A stretch of DNA of 64,000 nucleotides from Onthophagus taurus (lineage: Eukaryota > Arthropoda > Insecta > Coleoptera > Scarabaeidae), in contig NC_091973.1 of the NCBI RefSeq assembly GCF_036711975.1, forward strand, positions 4,402,001-4,466,000. Reading direction: 5' to 3'. A model generated the notes under the pieces. That model was not told where the DNA came from. It was given only the letters and a program-made list of their open reading frames with translations, and ran no database searches. A program made the translations under genes and the position numbers. Position 1 is the first letter of the stretch. Each line of letters starts with the position of its first letter. This document shows, one piece after another, positions 37,534 to 48,300 of the stretch.

Positions 37534-37568
37534 ACTGACATTTCTTTTCAAGTTCAATGGTTTATATA
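37534..37568 (-). promoter_or_regulatory. TATA box plus initiator of gene B
   Basis: On the minus strand TATATAAA (37568-37561) is followed by the arthropod initiator TCAGT (37538-37534). The initiator A is 32 bases from the first base of the TATA box, the canonical spacing. The ATG lies about 29 bases downstream of the predicted start, giving a very short 5' UTR. Confidence 0.7.
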
Positions 37569-37737
37569 CCGCCGATGGCGGTGTGGCACTTTCTTTTTAC
37601 TCCGAAACAAGAAATCAACGACGTGCGGGTTCCTGTTTCGTAAAATAAATCAATATCAACATGTTTTACGAGTATTTATTTCATATTAAATAAAATCATG
37701 CACAATTTCATGCATTTTTTTTATTTATTTACATTTT

Positions 37738-37766
37738 ATTTTATTTTATTTTATTTTATTTTATTT
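37738..37766. repeat. (TTTTA)n microsatellite downstream of gene C
   Basis: Five to six copies of TTTTA/TTTAT. On the minus strand it reads AATAAAATAAA repeatedly just past the stop of gene C and offers several poly(A) signals. Confidence 0.85.
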
Positions 37767-37824
37767 TGTAGACTTAAAAAAACACAAATAAATAAATAAA
37801 TAATCATAAATTAAGGTGATTTCT

Positions 37825-39714
37825 CTAACTACGCATATCTTTGCTTTGCCTAGAACGTCTAAATTTTCCGCTTCTAGCCTCTTCGTCATCTTCGTCTTCG
37901 TCTTCTTCGCTATCTTCATCATCATCGTCCCCAAAGATATCATCATCGTCATCGTCGTCCTTTTTATCATCATCTTTACTATTCTCCTCGCTATCATCGT
38001 CGGAAACGATATCAGCGACTCCATCAATAACATCATCAACAACATCTTTAGGCTCCTTTTTATCAGTAATGTTGGTGTTAACCTTTAATTCTTCGATTTT
38101 TGTCGCATTTGATTTAACGTCTTCATCATCATCTAAAACATCTTCGACCATTGAAGTTATTGGATCCTCTTCGGATTCATCTTCCTCTTCATTTTTGATT
38201 ATGTAATTTTGTTCTGGTTCTTCGCCTTCTTCTATGTATTCGTCTTCCGTTGTTGTTTCAACTTTCAATGTTGTTTCATCGGCGGGAATTGGTGTGGAAT
38301 CGGTTACAACTTGGACTGTGGCTTCATAAGAAGTTATTGTTATTGGAGTGTCGTGAATTACTGTTTTGTTTGTTTTGGCATCATCTGGAATTTCGTTTAT
38401 TTTAACATTTATTATTTCGCTCATTTTGTCGGTTAATGTATCATTTATTTTATTATTTTCTTTTGTGGTATCATTAATTGTGTCGTTTTTGATATCTTTG
38501 GTTGGTTGTTCAACTTCATTGGGAGGTTCTGGTACTTGGATCATTTGTACAGCTTGTAAATTTGGAATGGTGGTTGTTTCAATGATTTTTTTCGTAACGA
38601 TTTTTTTCGTGGTGGTTGTAATTTTCGGTTTGGGCGTGGTTGCTTTAGGAGTAACTTTTCTTCTTAATGGTTTTCTTGTTGATGCGTTTTTAAGGGGAGC
38701 TTTGGTTGATGTTATTTTTTTAACTGGTTTTTTGACATCATCATCTCCGTCGCTTTCGGCTTCTCCAACGAATAATCCGTCGATGAAATCATCGTCTAAG
38801 AGGCTGAAAGATTCGTAATCGGCTGCTTCGACGTCGTTGTCTTCTTCGTCGTCGTCGTCGTCTTCGTCATCGTCGAAATCGAAGTCGTCTTCGTCGTCGT
38901 AATCGTCGTCGTCGTCGTCTTCGTCGTCGTCGTCGTCGTTGTCTTCTTCTACGGCGGGGAGAGGTTGAGGTGGTTGTACTTTAAGACCGTCGGCGCCAAA
39001 TTTGAAGCAAGATACTCTTAGAGCAGCTTCGATGTCGTTCAAAGCTCGTAATTCCAAACCGAGGCAAGCGTTGAAATCTTCTCCTTGGCGCTTTATGTTG
39101 TAAACTCTTCCGCAAAATTTGGAGACACCTCCAGGAAGTGGCATACAAATGGGTTTAGGTCTTCTTCCAGAAATGGTGGTGTTGGTTAAAACTCGCTCTC
39201 CGAAACTCATGGATATGGCAAGTTTATCACCATTGAGGTATTGAAGCGAAGCGCATCCTGGGCCTCGAAGTGAAACGACGGGAATGTTAAAATCTCGGCA
39301 ACAGTTGCATAATTTTGCGTTGCAGCTGCAATATCGGTTAGGTTGGTTTTGGTCTGTTTGTCGATTTTTGTGGGATAATTTGGTGCTGGCGACCGCCCTG
39401 CGGGCACCTCGAAGATGACTCCCTTCGGAATCTGCAAAATCAACAAGCGATCAATCGTGGCGATCCGTAAATTCTAGCAGCGATTGTTTGTTTATTGTGG
39501 GCCCTAGGCCCTGTAATTTTAGCATTAGTATTCGAACTAGATTTGCCGCGGCGAGCCGCTTAGCGTATCGGCTGACGCCAATGCGGCTTTCAATGTTTGA
39601 ATATGGATATACATTTACGAAAATAATATCCTAGGACTTACCGATTACCCTCGATGCGGCGAACGCCAGGAATACAAATATCAACAGAAGCTCGAATATA
39701 AACGACAACTTCAT
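37825..39714 (-). CDS. DUF4773 protein with long acidic tail, gene C
   Basis: Two exons, 39714-39642 and 39431-37825, join in phase 1 and give about 559 residues. The first exon is a signal peptide (MKLSFIFELLLIFVFLAFAA). The single large second exon holds CSCNAKLCNCC at residues 59-69 and all later family cysteines (GCASLQYL, KPICMPLP, KFCGRVYN, NACLGLEL, SCFKFGADGL). An Asp/Glu block follows at about 186-225, then a Lys/Thr-rich region, more acidic stretches and a second Asp block at about 510-545, ending in a basic tail with GKFRRSRQ. Other family members here have one or two introns inside the domain; this gene has none. An AG acceptor just before the ATG suggests an upstream 5' UTR exon. 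The tail could bind calcium or matrix; that is inference only. Confidence 0.85.
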
Positions 39715-41046
39715 TCTGGTCGCCCTACAAAAAAGTCTTTTGTTAAAATCAATTAATAAAATTATTGTAAATTAATATTAAATCATGCATAGTTCATGCG
39801 TATTTATTTCAAATATTGATTCTCCACTCCCAATTAGTGCTTTCTGAATTGAATAAAGGCAGTGTTTGGTAAATGATGTGATTGTAGTTTTAATTAATGT
39901 TGAATATAATACACCATACAACAACAGTATGTAATTTCATCAAAAAGATTTTTTAATTACCAGAAACTAGAATGACATATTCAGTTGGCAAATAAATTAT
40001 TTAACCGCATCAATAATTAGAACGTTTTGATAACGAATATATTTTATTTATAAAAAAATATTTAATTTGTGAATTTGACATAATTTTTTTGAATGAATAT
40101 TTTCTTCTTAAAAGCGAGGCCAAATTAACATTTCATTCAACATTCTCGTCGGTTTACTTTAGCATATTAATTATGAAATAAAACGGAAGAGTACCGTATA
40201 ATTGAGACGAATAAAAATTATTAACAAAAAATAAATAATAAATAAAAATAAAGTGAAACGGGCCAAATGATTGAGTTTAACTGTCCATTCCACAGTTTAT
40301 TTTATTTTTAAAAACAATCAACACAGTTTATACTTACGGAATAAAAATAAAAAAAAACTTAATTAAAGTATTAAAAAAATTAAGCACTGCAGCACGGAAC
40401 AATTGATTTAGTTATAATATGCCTCGAGGACAGGTGCACACTGGAGTACCGAATGTATATCTGTTGCGCAGTCAACTTAACCAATGGGTTCTTGGGCGAA
40501 GTGGAAAGAGGGGGCCGTAAAATGTCGGTCAAATCAGTTAGGTCATTGAAGAAAGCATTTCTTTCTTCCCCTCCACCAAATAATTGAGCACCTCGCCTCG
40601 CTTCTCACCGCGTAAACGACGAAGAAGAAACGGTTCTAGAACCGGCGGAAGAGTCACTTTCCAAGGTTTTCGATTCGATTTTAAGTTTTACGCAACCATT
40701 TTACCCGCTATCAGATGGCCAACGTTCGCGTAACAATGAAAAAAAACATCATCAAACATGCTTTTTTTTCTGCGTCCGCACTTTCGCAATAACAATTTGC
40801 GTCACTTTTTTCTAGCTTTACCCCGTTTGTTGTATATTTTTCAATTCCCGTACGTGCCCCACAAATGTCCCACGCAATTCCACAGATTTTTTTAAATTAA
40901 ACTAGCCAATGATTGTTTAATAATTGATATTTTAACTTCTAATTTCGTATTTAAAACTAAAATTAAGTATATTATAAAAATTAACTTATTAAAGAGTGTC
41001 ATTCAAAAGCTTCGAGTTTACCTAAATCTAGATTATATAAAATGAT
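39715..41046. other. Upstream region of gene C
   Basis: It presumably holds the promoter and a 5' UTR exon of gene C (acceptor TTTTTTGTAG on the minus strand ends at about 39724). No confident promoter motif is placed. The 40,430-40,700 part is GC-richer than its surroundings and is a candidate for the first exon. Confidence 0.4.
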
Positions 41047-41203
41047 TAAAGTCGGTTCCGCTTAATTGGGACACATCGGGACCGTGGCATTTTGTCCCAA
41101 CGTACGCATAAATTAAAGTTTCGATTTCGTTCTTTGAAATTTGTCCCAAATAAGCGGTTGTCCCGATTAACCGGTGTCCCAATTAAACGGAATCAGCTGT
41201 ATT
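41047..41203. mobile_element. 157 bp MITE, pogo/Tigger-like ends
   Basis: The left end GTCGGTTCCGCTTAATTGGG plus ACACATCGGGAC is mirrored on the right by TCCCGATTAACCGGTGTCCC plus AATTAAACGGAATCAGC. Repeated GGGACA / TGTCCC motifs in the ends recall pogo-type transposons. There is no coding sequence. Confidence 0.65.
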
Positions 41204-41220
41204 ATACATACTTTCCTATA

Positions 41221-41245
41221 TATACAGGGTGTACCGTAACTTTTT
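41221..41245 (+). mobile_element. Mariner-like terminal fragment at satellite edge
   Basis: TATACAGGGTGTACCGTAAC resembles the tip of the element at 6806 (TATACAGGATGTCCCGCAAC). The palindromic satellite begins immediately after it. No partner end was found. Confidence 0.4.
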
Positions 41246-41261
41246 TTGGTTCCACTATTCG

Positions 41262-42635
41262 TAGTCGGCCGAGATTATTAAAATATTCCCACGGTCGCCC
41301 CAAGTGTCACGAATAATACTTAGGGCGGTCGACGTCTTCGAAGTCGGCCGCCCCATATATCTCAAACAATACAATAAGCCTACCCTGCTTGAAATTTATG
41401 GAAGAAACAATCTCGGCCGACTTCGAAGACGTCGGCCGCCCAAAATATTGTTCATGATATTTAGGGCGGCCGACGTCTTCGAAGTCGGCCGAGATTATTA
41501 AAATAAGAGATTATTTGTGGCACCCCACGGACGCCCCAAGTGTTGTTCGTGATATAAAAAACAATCTCGGCCGACTTCGAAGACGTCGGCCGCCCTAAGT
41601 ATCACGAACAATACTTAGGGCGGCCGACGTCTTCGAAGTCGGCCGAGATTATTAAAATAAGAAATTATTTGTGGCACCCCACGGACGCGCCAAGTATTGT
41701 TCGTGATATAAGAAACAATCTCGGCCGACTTCGGAGACGTCAGCTGCCCCAAGTATCACGAACAATACTTAGGGCGGCCGACGTCTTCGAAGTCGGCCGA
41801 GATTATTAAAATAAGTAATTATTTATGGAACCCCACTGTCGCTCCAAGTATTGTTCGTGATGTAAGAAACAATCTCGGCCGATTTCGAAGACGTCGGCCG
41901 CCCCAAGTATCACGAACAATACTTAGGGCGGCCGACGTCTTCTAAGTCGGCCGAGATTATTAAAATAAGAAATTATTGTTCGTGATACTTAGGGCGGCCG
42001 ACTTTGAAGACACAATCTCGGCCGACTTCGAAGACGTCGGCCGCCCAAAATATTGTTCATGATACTTGGGGCGGCCGACGTCTTCGAAGTCGGCCGAGAT
42101 TATTAAAATAAGAAATTATTGTTCGTGATACTTAGGGCGGCCGACTTTGATGACACAATCTCGGCCGACTTCGAAGACGTCGGCCGCCCAAAATATTGTT
42201 CATGATACTTGGGGCGGCCGACGTCTTCGAAGTCGGCCGAGATTATTAAAATAAGAAATTATTTGTGGCACCCCACGGCCGCTCCAAGTATTGTTCGTGA
42301 TATAAGAAACAATCTCGGCCGACTTCGAAGACGTCGGCCGCCCCAAGTGTCACGAACAATACTTAGGGCGGCAGACATCTTCGAAGTCGGCCGAGATTAT
42401 TAAAATTAGAAATTATTTATGGAACCCCACGGCCGCTCCAAGTATTGTTCGTGATATAAGAAATAATCTCGGCCGACTTCGAAGACGTCGGCCGCCCCAA
42501 GTATCATGAACAATATTTTGGGCTGCCGACGTCTTTGAAGTCGGCCGAGATTGTTTCTTCCATAAATTTTAAGCAGGGTAGACTTATTGTATTGTTCGAG
42601 ATACTTGGGGCGGCCGACCCGAAGTATTGTTCATG
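41262..42635. repeat. Palindromic ~155 bp satellite, array 1
   Basis: The repeat unit is about 155 bp. It contains an inverted repeat whose best example is perfect over 40 bp per arm with an 8 bp loop (41563-41602 and 41611-41650). The arm includes CTCGGCCGACTTCGAAGACG and TCGGCCGCCCTAAGTAT. Between inverted repeats lies an AT-rich linker with ATTATTAAAATAAGAAATTA and GTGGCACCCCACGG. About eight units are present. The two ends of the array carry the same unique terminal block (CCTACCCTGCTTGAAATT at about 41380, and its complement at about 42570) in opposite orientation, so the array is mirror-symmetric, like a foldback element. Confidence 0.9.
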
Positions 42636-42639
42636 TTAT

Positions 42640-43643
42640 ATTATATATATGTATGAAAATGTATGAAATTTTGAATTATACATAGCCCAAAACATCAATC
42701 TAAGAATGATCAAAATAAATATATGAAATATTGAAACCAATTAAATTTGAAATATAGTATTTAATGAATATCCAAATATATATATATATATAATATGTTA
42801 TAGAATTAAATCCAGCAATTAATTCCCGAAGCGAAAAGACATGTTTTAAATAATTGAAATAATTGTTCACGTTTGATCACATTTTAAATGATCCAATGAT
42901 ATTTACTTCATTGAAATAAAATATAACAATCTAATGGTGCAAATTGTATCAACTAAATGAACTCAAATATTAGGATATAGTAAAGGTTGACTAATGAGAT
43001 TCAACAATATCAATGGAGTATTTACATTATTTAGAATTAATACAAATAGGACGTGATTGTTTCGAATGCGCGTAATTCAAACAGACAATTAATACCGTTG
43101 TTATAGCGTCAATTAGCGTTTTAGCGGATGAAATCGGTTTAAAATTAGCGCTAATCGAGCTCTGAAATTGCAGTCACACTCAAAAATGAAACCGCGCAGC
43201 CGTAACTCGTCCGGTAACCGCAATTCTGAACCTTATCTCGGTGTGCTATAAGGTTTGAGGAAAGGGCTAACGGGAATCTGGATCGTCGAAATTGGCAAAA
43301 GGTGGCGGCGGACGATTCGATGAAAACGCGACCAGCAAGCGTAATCAACTAGAAAACCGGTCGTTTAACATTCACGGTGAAGAACATTCATGAAGACCAA
43401 CTGGACAGACACGTACGTTCTTCGGTATTCGGCGATTCGCGACACCAATTAGCTGTTCCTTCCCGAACGGCGGTTTCATTTTCAAGAGCAAAGCCGTCCG
43501 CTCACCTCGGGCCATACACCCAGGAACTAGGTCACCCGTTGACCTCCATAGGGGCCAAGGACCGTCTGTCGGAGACGCCATTCTTGTACCGCGCGTGGAA
43601 TACCCAACTCAAGAGGACTTCGACGACACTGACCAACACGAAC
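42640..43643. other. Upstream region of gene D
   Basis: AT-rich sequence to about 43,130, then a CpG-richer 0.5 kb leading to the ATG, probably promoter and 5' UTR. The frame of gene D is open upstream from 43,377 without a stop, but the hydrophobic signal peptide argues for the start at 43,644. Confidence 0.45.
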
Positions 43644-44817
43644 ATGGCCCAATGGAACTTGTCTTTGCTTTTATTCATAACAATAACCATGGTTTCAACA
43701 TCAAATATATTTGGTAAGTTTAGACAAACTTGTAAGATTTATAACATATTTATTTCAATTTGATTTAAAGATATCCTTTCGTCGCCCGATGCTGAAAATA
43801 GAGAAGATCCCTCTGACAAAACATGTTTATGTAAAGGCCCTGGATGTATGTGTTGTGTCGATTTCAACTTTACTTATGTACATTTAGGAGGACCAGGTAA
43901 TAATTATTTTTTTAAATATATTTTGACACCAATTTGTATTTAACCTAAATCAAGGTAACAAACAAAGCACACACTCTTCTTCTTCTTAGTTTCACTTCTA
44001 CACAATTGTATTTACACAATTTCTCTAACAACCTAAAATCACACTTATACCAAGCCTTCAAATATATTCTTAATCACATAGTAAATAATTTTTGTTATTT
44101 ATAAGGTTGTGTTCAAATGGAATATATATCTCAAGACGAGGGAATTTCAGTAAATGTTTCGTATGGTGAAAGAATTTTGCATGCTCAACAAGTAAAAGGA
44201 CCAAATCCACCGCCAACTTGTATGACTTTAGTGAAAAACATAGCGGAAATTTGTGCTAGATTTACAACATTGGAAAAACACGAAGATGGTTTGAAAGGAT
44301 GTCTGGTAATTGAACCGAAAGTGTTAAGAGATATCCAAACGCAAATCGACATATCTTGCTTTGTGATGGGTCCGAATGGGATGAAACTCGACAACAATTC
44401 CACTGTGGATTCAAATGACGAGGAATCCGATGAAATCACCACTGAGTAAGTTATAATGTTATCTATGGATTCAAAAAAAATCGTATTCATAACAGGATTT
44501 TCATCATTAACCTGAATCCTGGAGTGCAATTTACTACCACGGTTCTTGATTAAAATAATTTATAACTCACCGTTTGTGGGTCGTTACGGTTTTGTGGTTT
44601 TTAACTGGTTTATCTTGAAAATTACAGGGCGACGGAAACGGAAATCGAAGAACTCGACTTCAACGAAGACGCTATTTTAGCAGCCGTTAGTGAAACTGCA
44701 CAAAAAGGATTAACATTTTTCAGCAACTTCTTAGGCATTGATCTAAGAGGATTAGCCGCCAATATTACAGCTCCAACTGATAAAAACGTTATTGAAACTA
44801 CAACTAAATCCACTTAA
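43644..44817 (+). CDS. Secreted cysteine-rich DUF4773 protein, gene D
   Basis: Four exons, 43644-43713, 43771-43896, 44106-44445 and 44628-44817, join with GT-AG introns (phases 1, 1, 2) to give about 241 residues. The start is placed at the Met before a signal peptide (LSLLLFITITMVSTS). CLCKGPGCMCC is at residues 42-52, followed by GCVQMEYI, PPPTCMTL, AEICARFTT, KGCLVIEP and SCFVMGPNGM. The last exon adds an acidic then amphipathic tail (ETAQKGLTFFSNFLG). The first two intron positions match gene A, supporting common descent; the third intron is in the tail. A poly(A) signal AATAAA is at 44890-44895. It is transcribed divergently from genes A-C and is flanked on both sides by the same palindromic satellite. 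Function is unknown. Confidence 0.88.
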
Positions 44818-45324
44818 AAATAAGTTGTTTTAATTTTATTTAATAATTTATTTTTTCTATTTTTTTACCAATATAGTTAATTAAAATCAAATAAAAATAA
44901 TTAATGGCTGTTTATCTTGCTTGCTATTTTTCTTAATTATTATTGTTTTTTGTACTGAATTTTTACACAAATAAATTTTTTGATTTAATATTTTATATTA
45001 ATTGATATGATGTGACATCTATTATTTGTAGGCTAACTTAATTATTTCACAAAGAATTCTATTTTACCAAAATTTAATTAATTAATTCATTTAATCTTAT
45101 TAAATAATACGGTTTTAATTTAACATCTCAATTTGAAATGGTATGAAATTAAAAATTAAGTAGAAAACTGAAATAATCCCAAAACGTGCATCATACGACA
45201 TCTATCAACTGATAGTTGGACTGTTCTAGAAAACTTTTTTTGGAGTTTCTATATTTATTTGATCATTGATTATTATTATTATTTTATTTATAATTATCTA
45301 TATTATATAATTATTTATGGCACC
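44818..45324. other. AT-rich sequence between gene D and array 2
   Basis: It holds the 3' UTR of gene D (AATAAA at 44890) and AT-rich DNA with no recognisable element. Confidence 0.6.
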
Positions 45325-48300
45325 GCACGGCTGCCACAAGTACTGTTCGTGATTTAAAAAACAATCTCAGCCGACTTCGAAGACGTCGGCCGCTCCAAGT
45401 GTTGCGAGCAATACTTAGGGCGGCCGACGTCTTCGAAGTCGGCCGAGATTATTAAAATAAGAAATTATTTATGGCACCCCACGACCGCTCTAAGTATTGT
45501 TCGTGATATAAGAAACAACCTCGGCCGACTTCGAAGACGTCGGCCGCCCTAAGTATCAAGAACAATAGTAACGGCGCCCGACGTCTTCGAAGTCGGCCGA
45601 AATTATTGAAATAAAAAATTATTTATGGCACCCCACGGCCGCTCTAAGTATTGTTCGTGATATAAGAAACAATCTCGGTCGACTTCGAAGACGTCGGCCG
45701 CTCCAAGTGTCACGAACAATACTTAGGGCGGCCGACGTCTTCGAAGTCGGCCGAGATTATTGAAATAAGAAATTATTTATGGCACCCACGACCGCCTGAA
45801 GTATTGTTCGTGATATAAGAAACAATCTCGGCCGACTTCGAAGACGTCGGCCCCTCCAAGTGTCGCGAACAATACTTAGGGCGGCCGACGTCTTCGAAGT
45901 CGGCCGAGATTATTAAAATAAGAAATTATTTATGGCACCCCATGGCCGCCCGAATATTATAGATGATTTAACAAACAATCTCGGCCGACTTCGAAGACGT
46001 CGGCCGCCCTAAGTGTCGCGAACAATACTTAGGGCGGCCGACGTCTTCGAAGTCGGTCGAGATTATTAAAATAAGATATTATTTATGGCACCCACGACCG
46101 CCTGAAGTATTGTTCGTGATATAAGAAACAATCTCGGCCGACTTCGAAGACGTCGGCCGCTCCAAGTGTCGCGAACAATAGTTAGGGCGGCCGACGTCTT
46201 CGAAGTCGGCCGAGGTTATTGAAATAAAAAATTATTTATGGCACCCCACGGCCGCTCTAAGTATTGTTCGCGACACTTAGGGCGGCCGACGTCTTCGAAG
46301 TCGGCCGAGATTGTTTCTTATGTCACAAACAACACTTAGGGCGGTCGTGGGGTGTCATAAATAATGTCTTATTTCAATAATCTCGGCCGACTTCGAAGAC
46401 GTCGGCCGCCCTAAGTATTGCTCGCGACACTTAGGGCGGCCGACGTCTTCGAAGTCGGCCGAGATTGTTTCTTATGTCACAAACAACACTTAGGGCGGTC
46501 GTGGGGTGTCATAAATAATGTCTTATTTCAATAATCTCGGCCGACTTCGAAGACGTCGGCCGCCCCAAGTGTCGCGAACAATACTTAGGGCGGCCGACGT
46601 CTTCGAAGTCGGCCGAGATTGTTTCTTATATCACGAACAATACTTAGGGCGGCCATGAGATGCCATAAATAATTTTTTATTTCAATAATCTCGGCCGACT
46701 TCGAACACGTCGGCCGCCCTAAGTATTGCTCGCGACACTTGGAGCGGCCGACGTTTTCGAAGTCGGCCGAGATTGTTTCTTATATCACGAACAATACTTA
46801 GAGCGGTCGTGGGGTGCCATAAATAATTTCTTATTTTAATAATCTCGGCCGACTTCGAAGATGTCGGCCGCCCTAAGTATTGTTCGCGACACGTGGGGCG
46901 GCCGACGTCTTCAAAGTCGGCCGAGATTGTTTCTTATATCACGAACAATACTTAGAGCGGCCGTGGGGTGCCATAAATAATTTTTTATTTCAATAACCTC
47001 GGCCGACTTCGAAGACGTCGGCCGCCCTAACTATTGTTCGCGACACTTGGAGCGGCCGACGTCTTCGAAGTCGGCCGAGATTGTTTCTTATATCACGAAC
47101 AATACTTCAGGCGGTCGTGGGTGCCATAAATAATATCTTATTTTAATAATCTCGGCCGACTTCGAAGACGTCGGCCGCCCTAAGTGTCGCGAACAATACT
47201 TAGGGTATTGTATTAGGTATTTTTTATTTCAATAACCTCGGCCGACTTCGAAGACGTCGGCCGCCCTAACTATTGTTCGCGACACTTGGAGCGGCCGACG
47301 TCTTCGAAGTCGGCCGAGATTGTTTCTTATGTCACAAACAACACTTAGGGCGGTCGTGGGGTGTCATAAATAATGTCTTATTTCAATAATCTCGGCCGAC
47401 TTCGAAGAAGTCGGCCGCCCCAAGTGTCGCGAACAATACTTAGGGCGGCCGACGTCTTCGAAGTCGGCCGAGATTGTTTCTTATATCACGAACAATACTT
47501 AGGGCGGCCATGAGATGCCATAAATAATTTTTTATTTCAATAATCTCGGCCGACTTCGAAGACGTCGGCCGCCCTAAGTATTGCTCGCGACACTTGGAGC
47601 GGCCGACGTTTTCGAAGTCGGCCGAGATTGTTTCTTATATCACGAACAATACTTAGAGCGGTCGTGGGGTGCCATAAATAATTTCTTATTTTAATAATCT
47701 CGGCCGACTTCGAAGATGTCGACCGCCCTAAGTATTGTTCGCGACACGTGGGGCGGCCGACGTCTTCAAAGTCGGCCGAGATTGTTTCTTATATCACGAA
47801 CAATACTTAGAGCGGCCGTGGGGTGCCATAAATAATTTTTTATTTCAATAACCTCGGCCGACTTCGAAGACGTCGGCCGCCCTAACTATTGTTCGCGACA
47901 CTTGGAGCGGCCGACGTCTTCGAAGTCGGCCGAGATTGTTTCTTATATCACGAACAATACTTCAGGCGGTCGTGGGTGCCATAAATAATATCTTATTTTA
48001 ATAATCTCGGCCGACTTCGAAGATGTCGGCCGCCCTAAGTATTGTTCGCGACACGTGGGGCGGCCGACGTCTTCAAAGTCGGCCGAGATTGTTTCTTATA
48101 TCACGAACAATACTTAGAGCGGCCGTGGGTGCCATAAATAATATCTTATTTTAATAATCTCGGCCGACTTCGAAGACGTCGGCCGCCCTAAGTGTCGCGA
48201 ACAATACTTAGGGTATTGTATTAGGTATTTTTTATTTCAATAACCTCGGCCGACTTCGAAGACGTCGGCCGCCCTAACTATTGTTCGCGACACTTGGAGC

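Noticed and set aside
37816..38818. Several plus-strand frames rich in Ser, Ile or Val opposite gene C
   Set aside because: They mirror the Asp/Glu- and Thr/Lys-rich codons of gene C on the minus strand; gene C has the signal peptide, splice sites and family motifs.
43377..43643. 89-codon in-frame extension upstream of gene D
   Set aside because: It would bury the signal peptide. The sequence has no domain and the family starts with a signal peptide, so it is read as 5' UTR.
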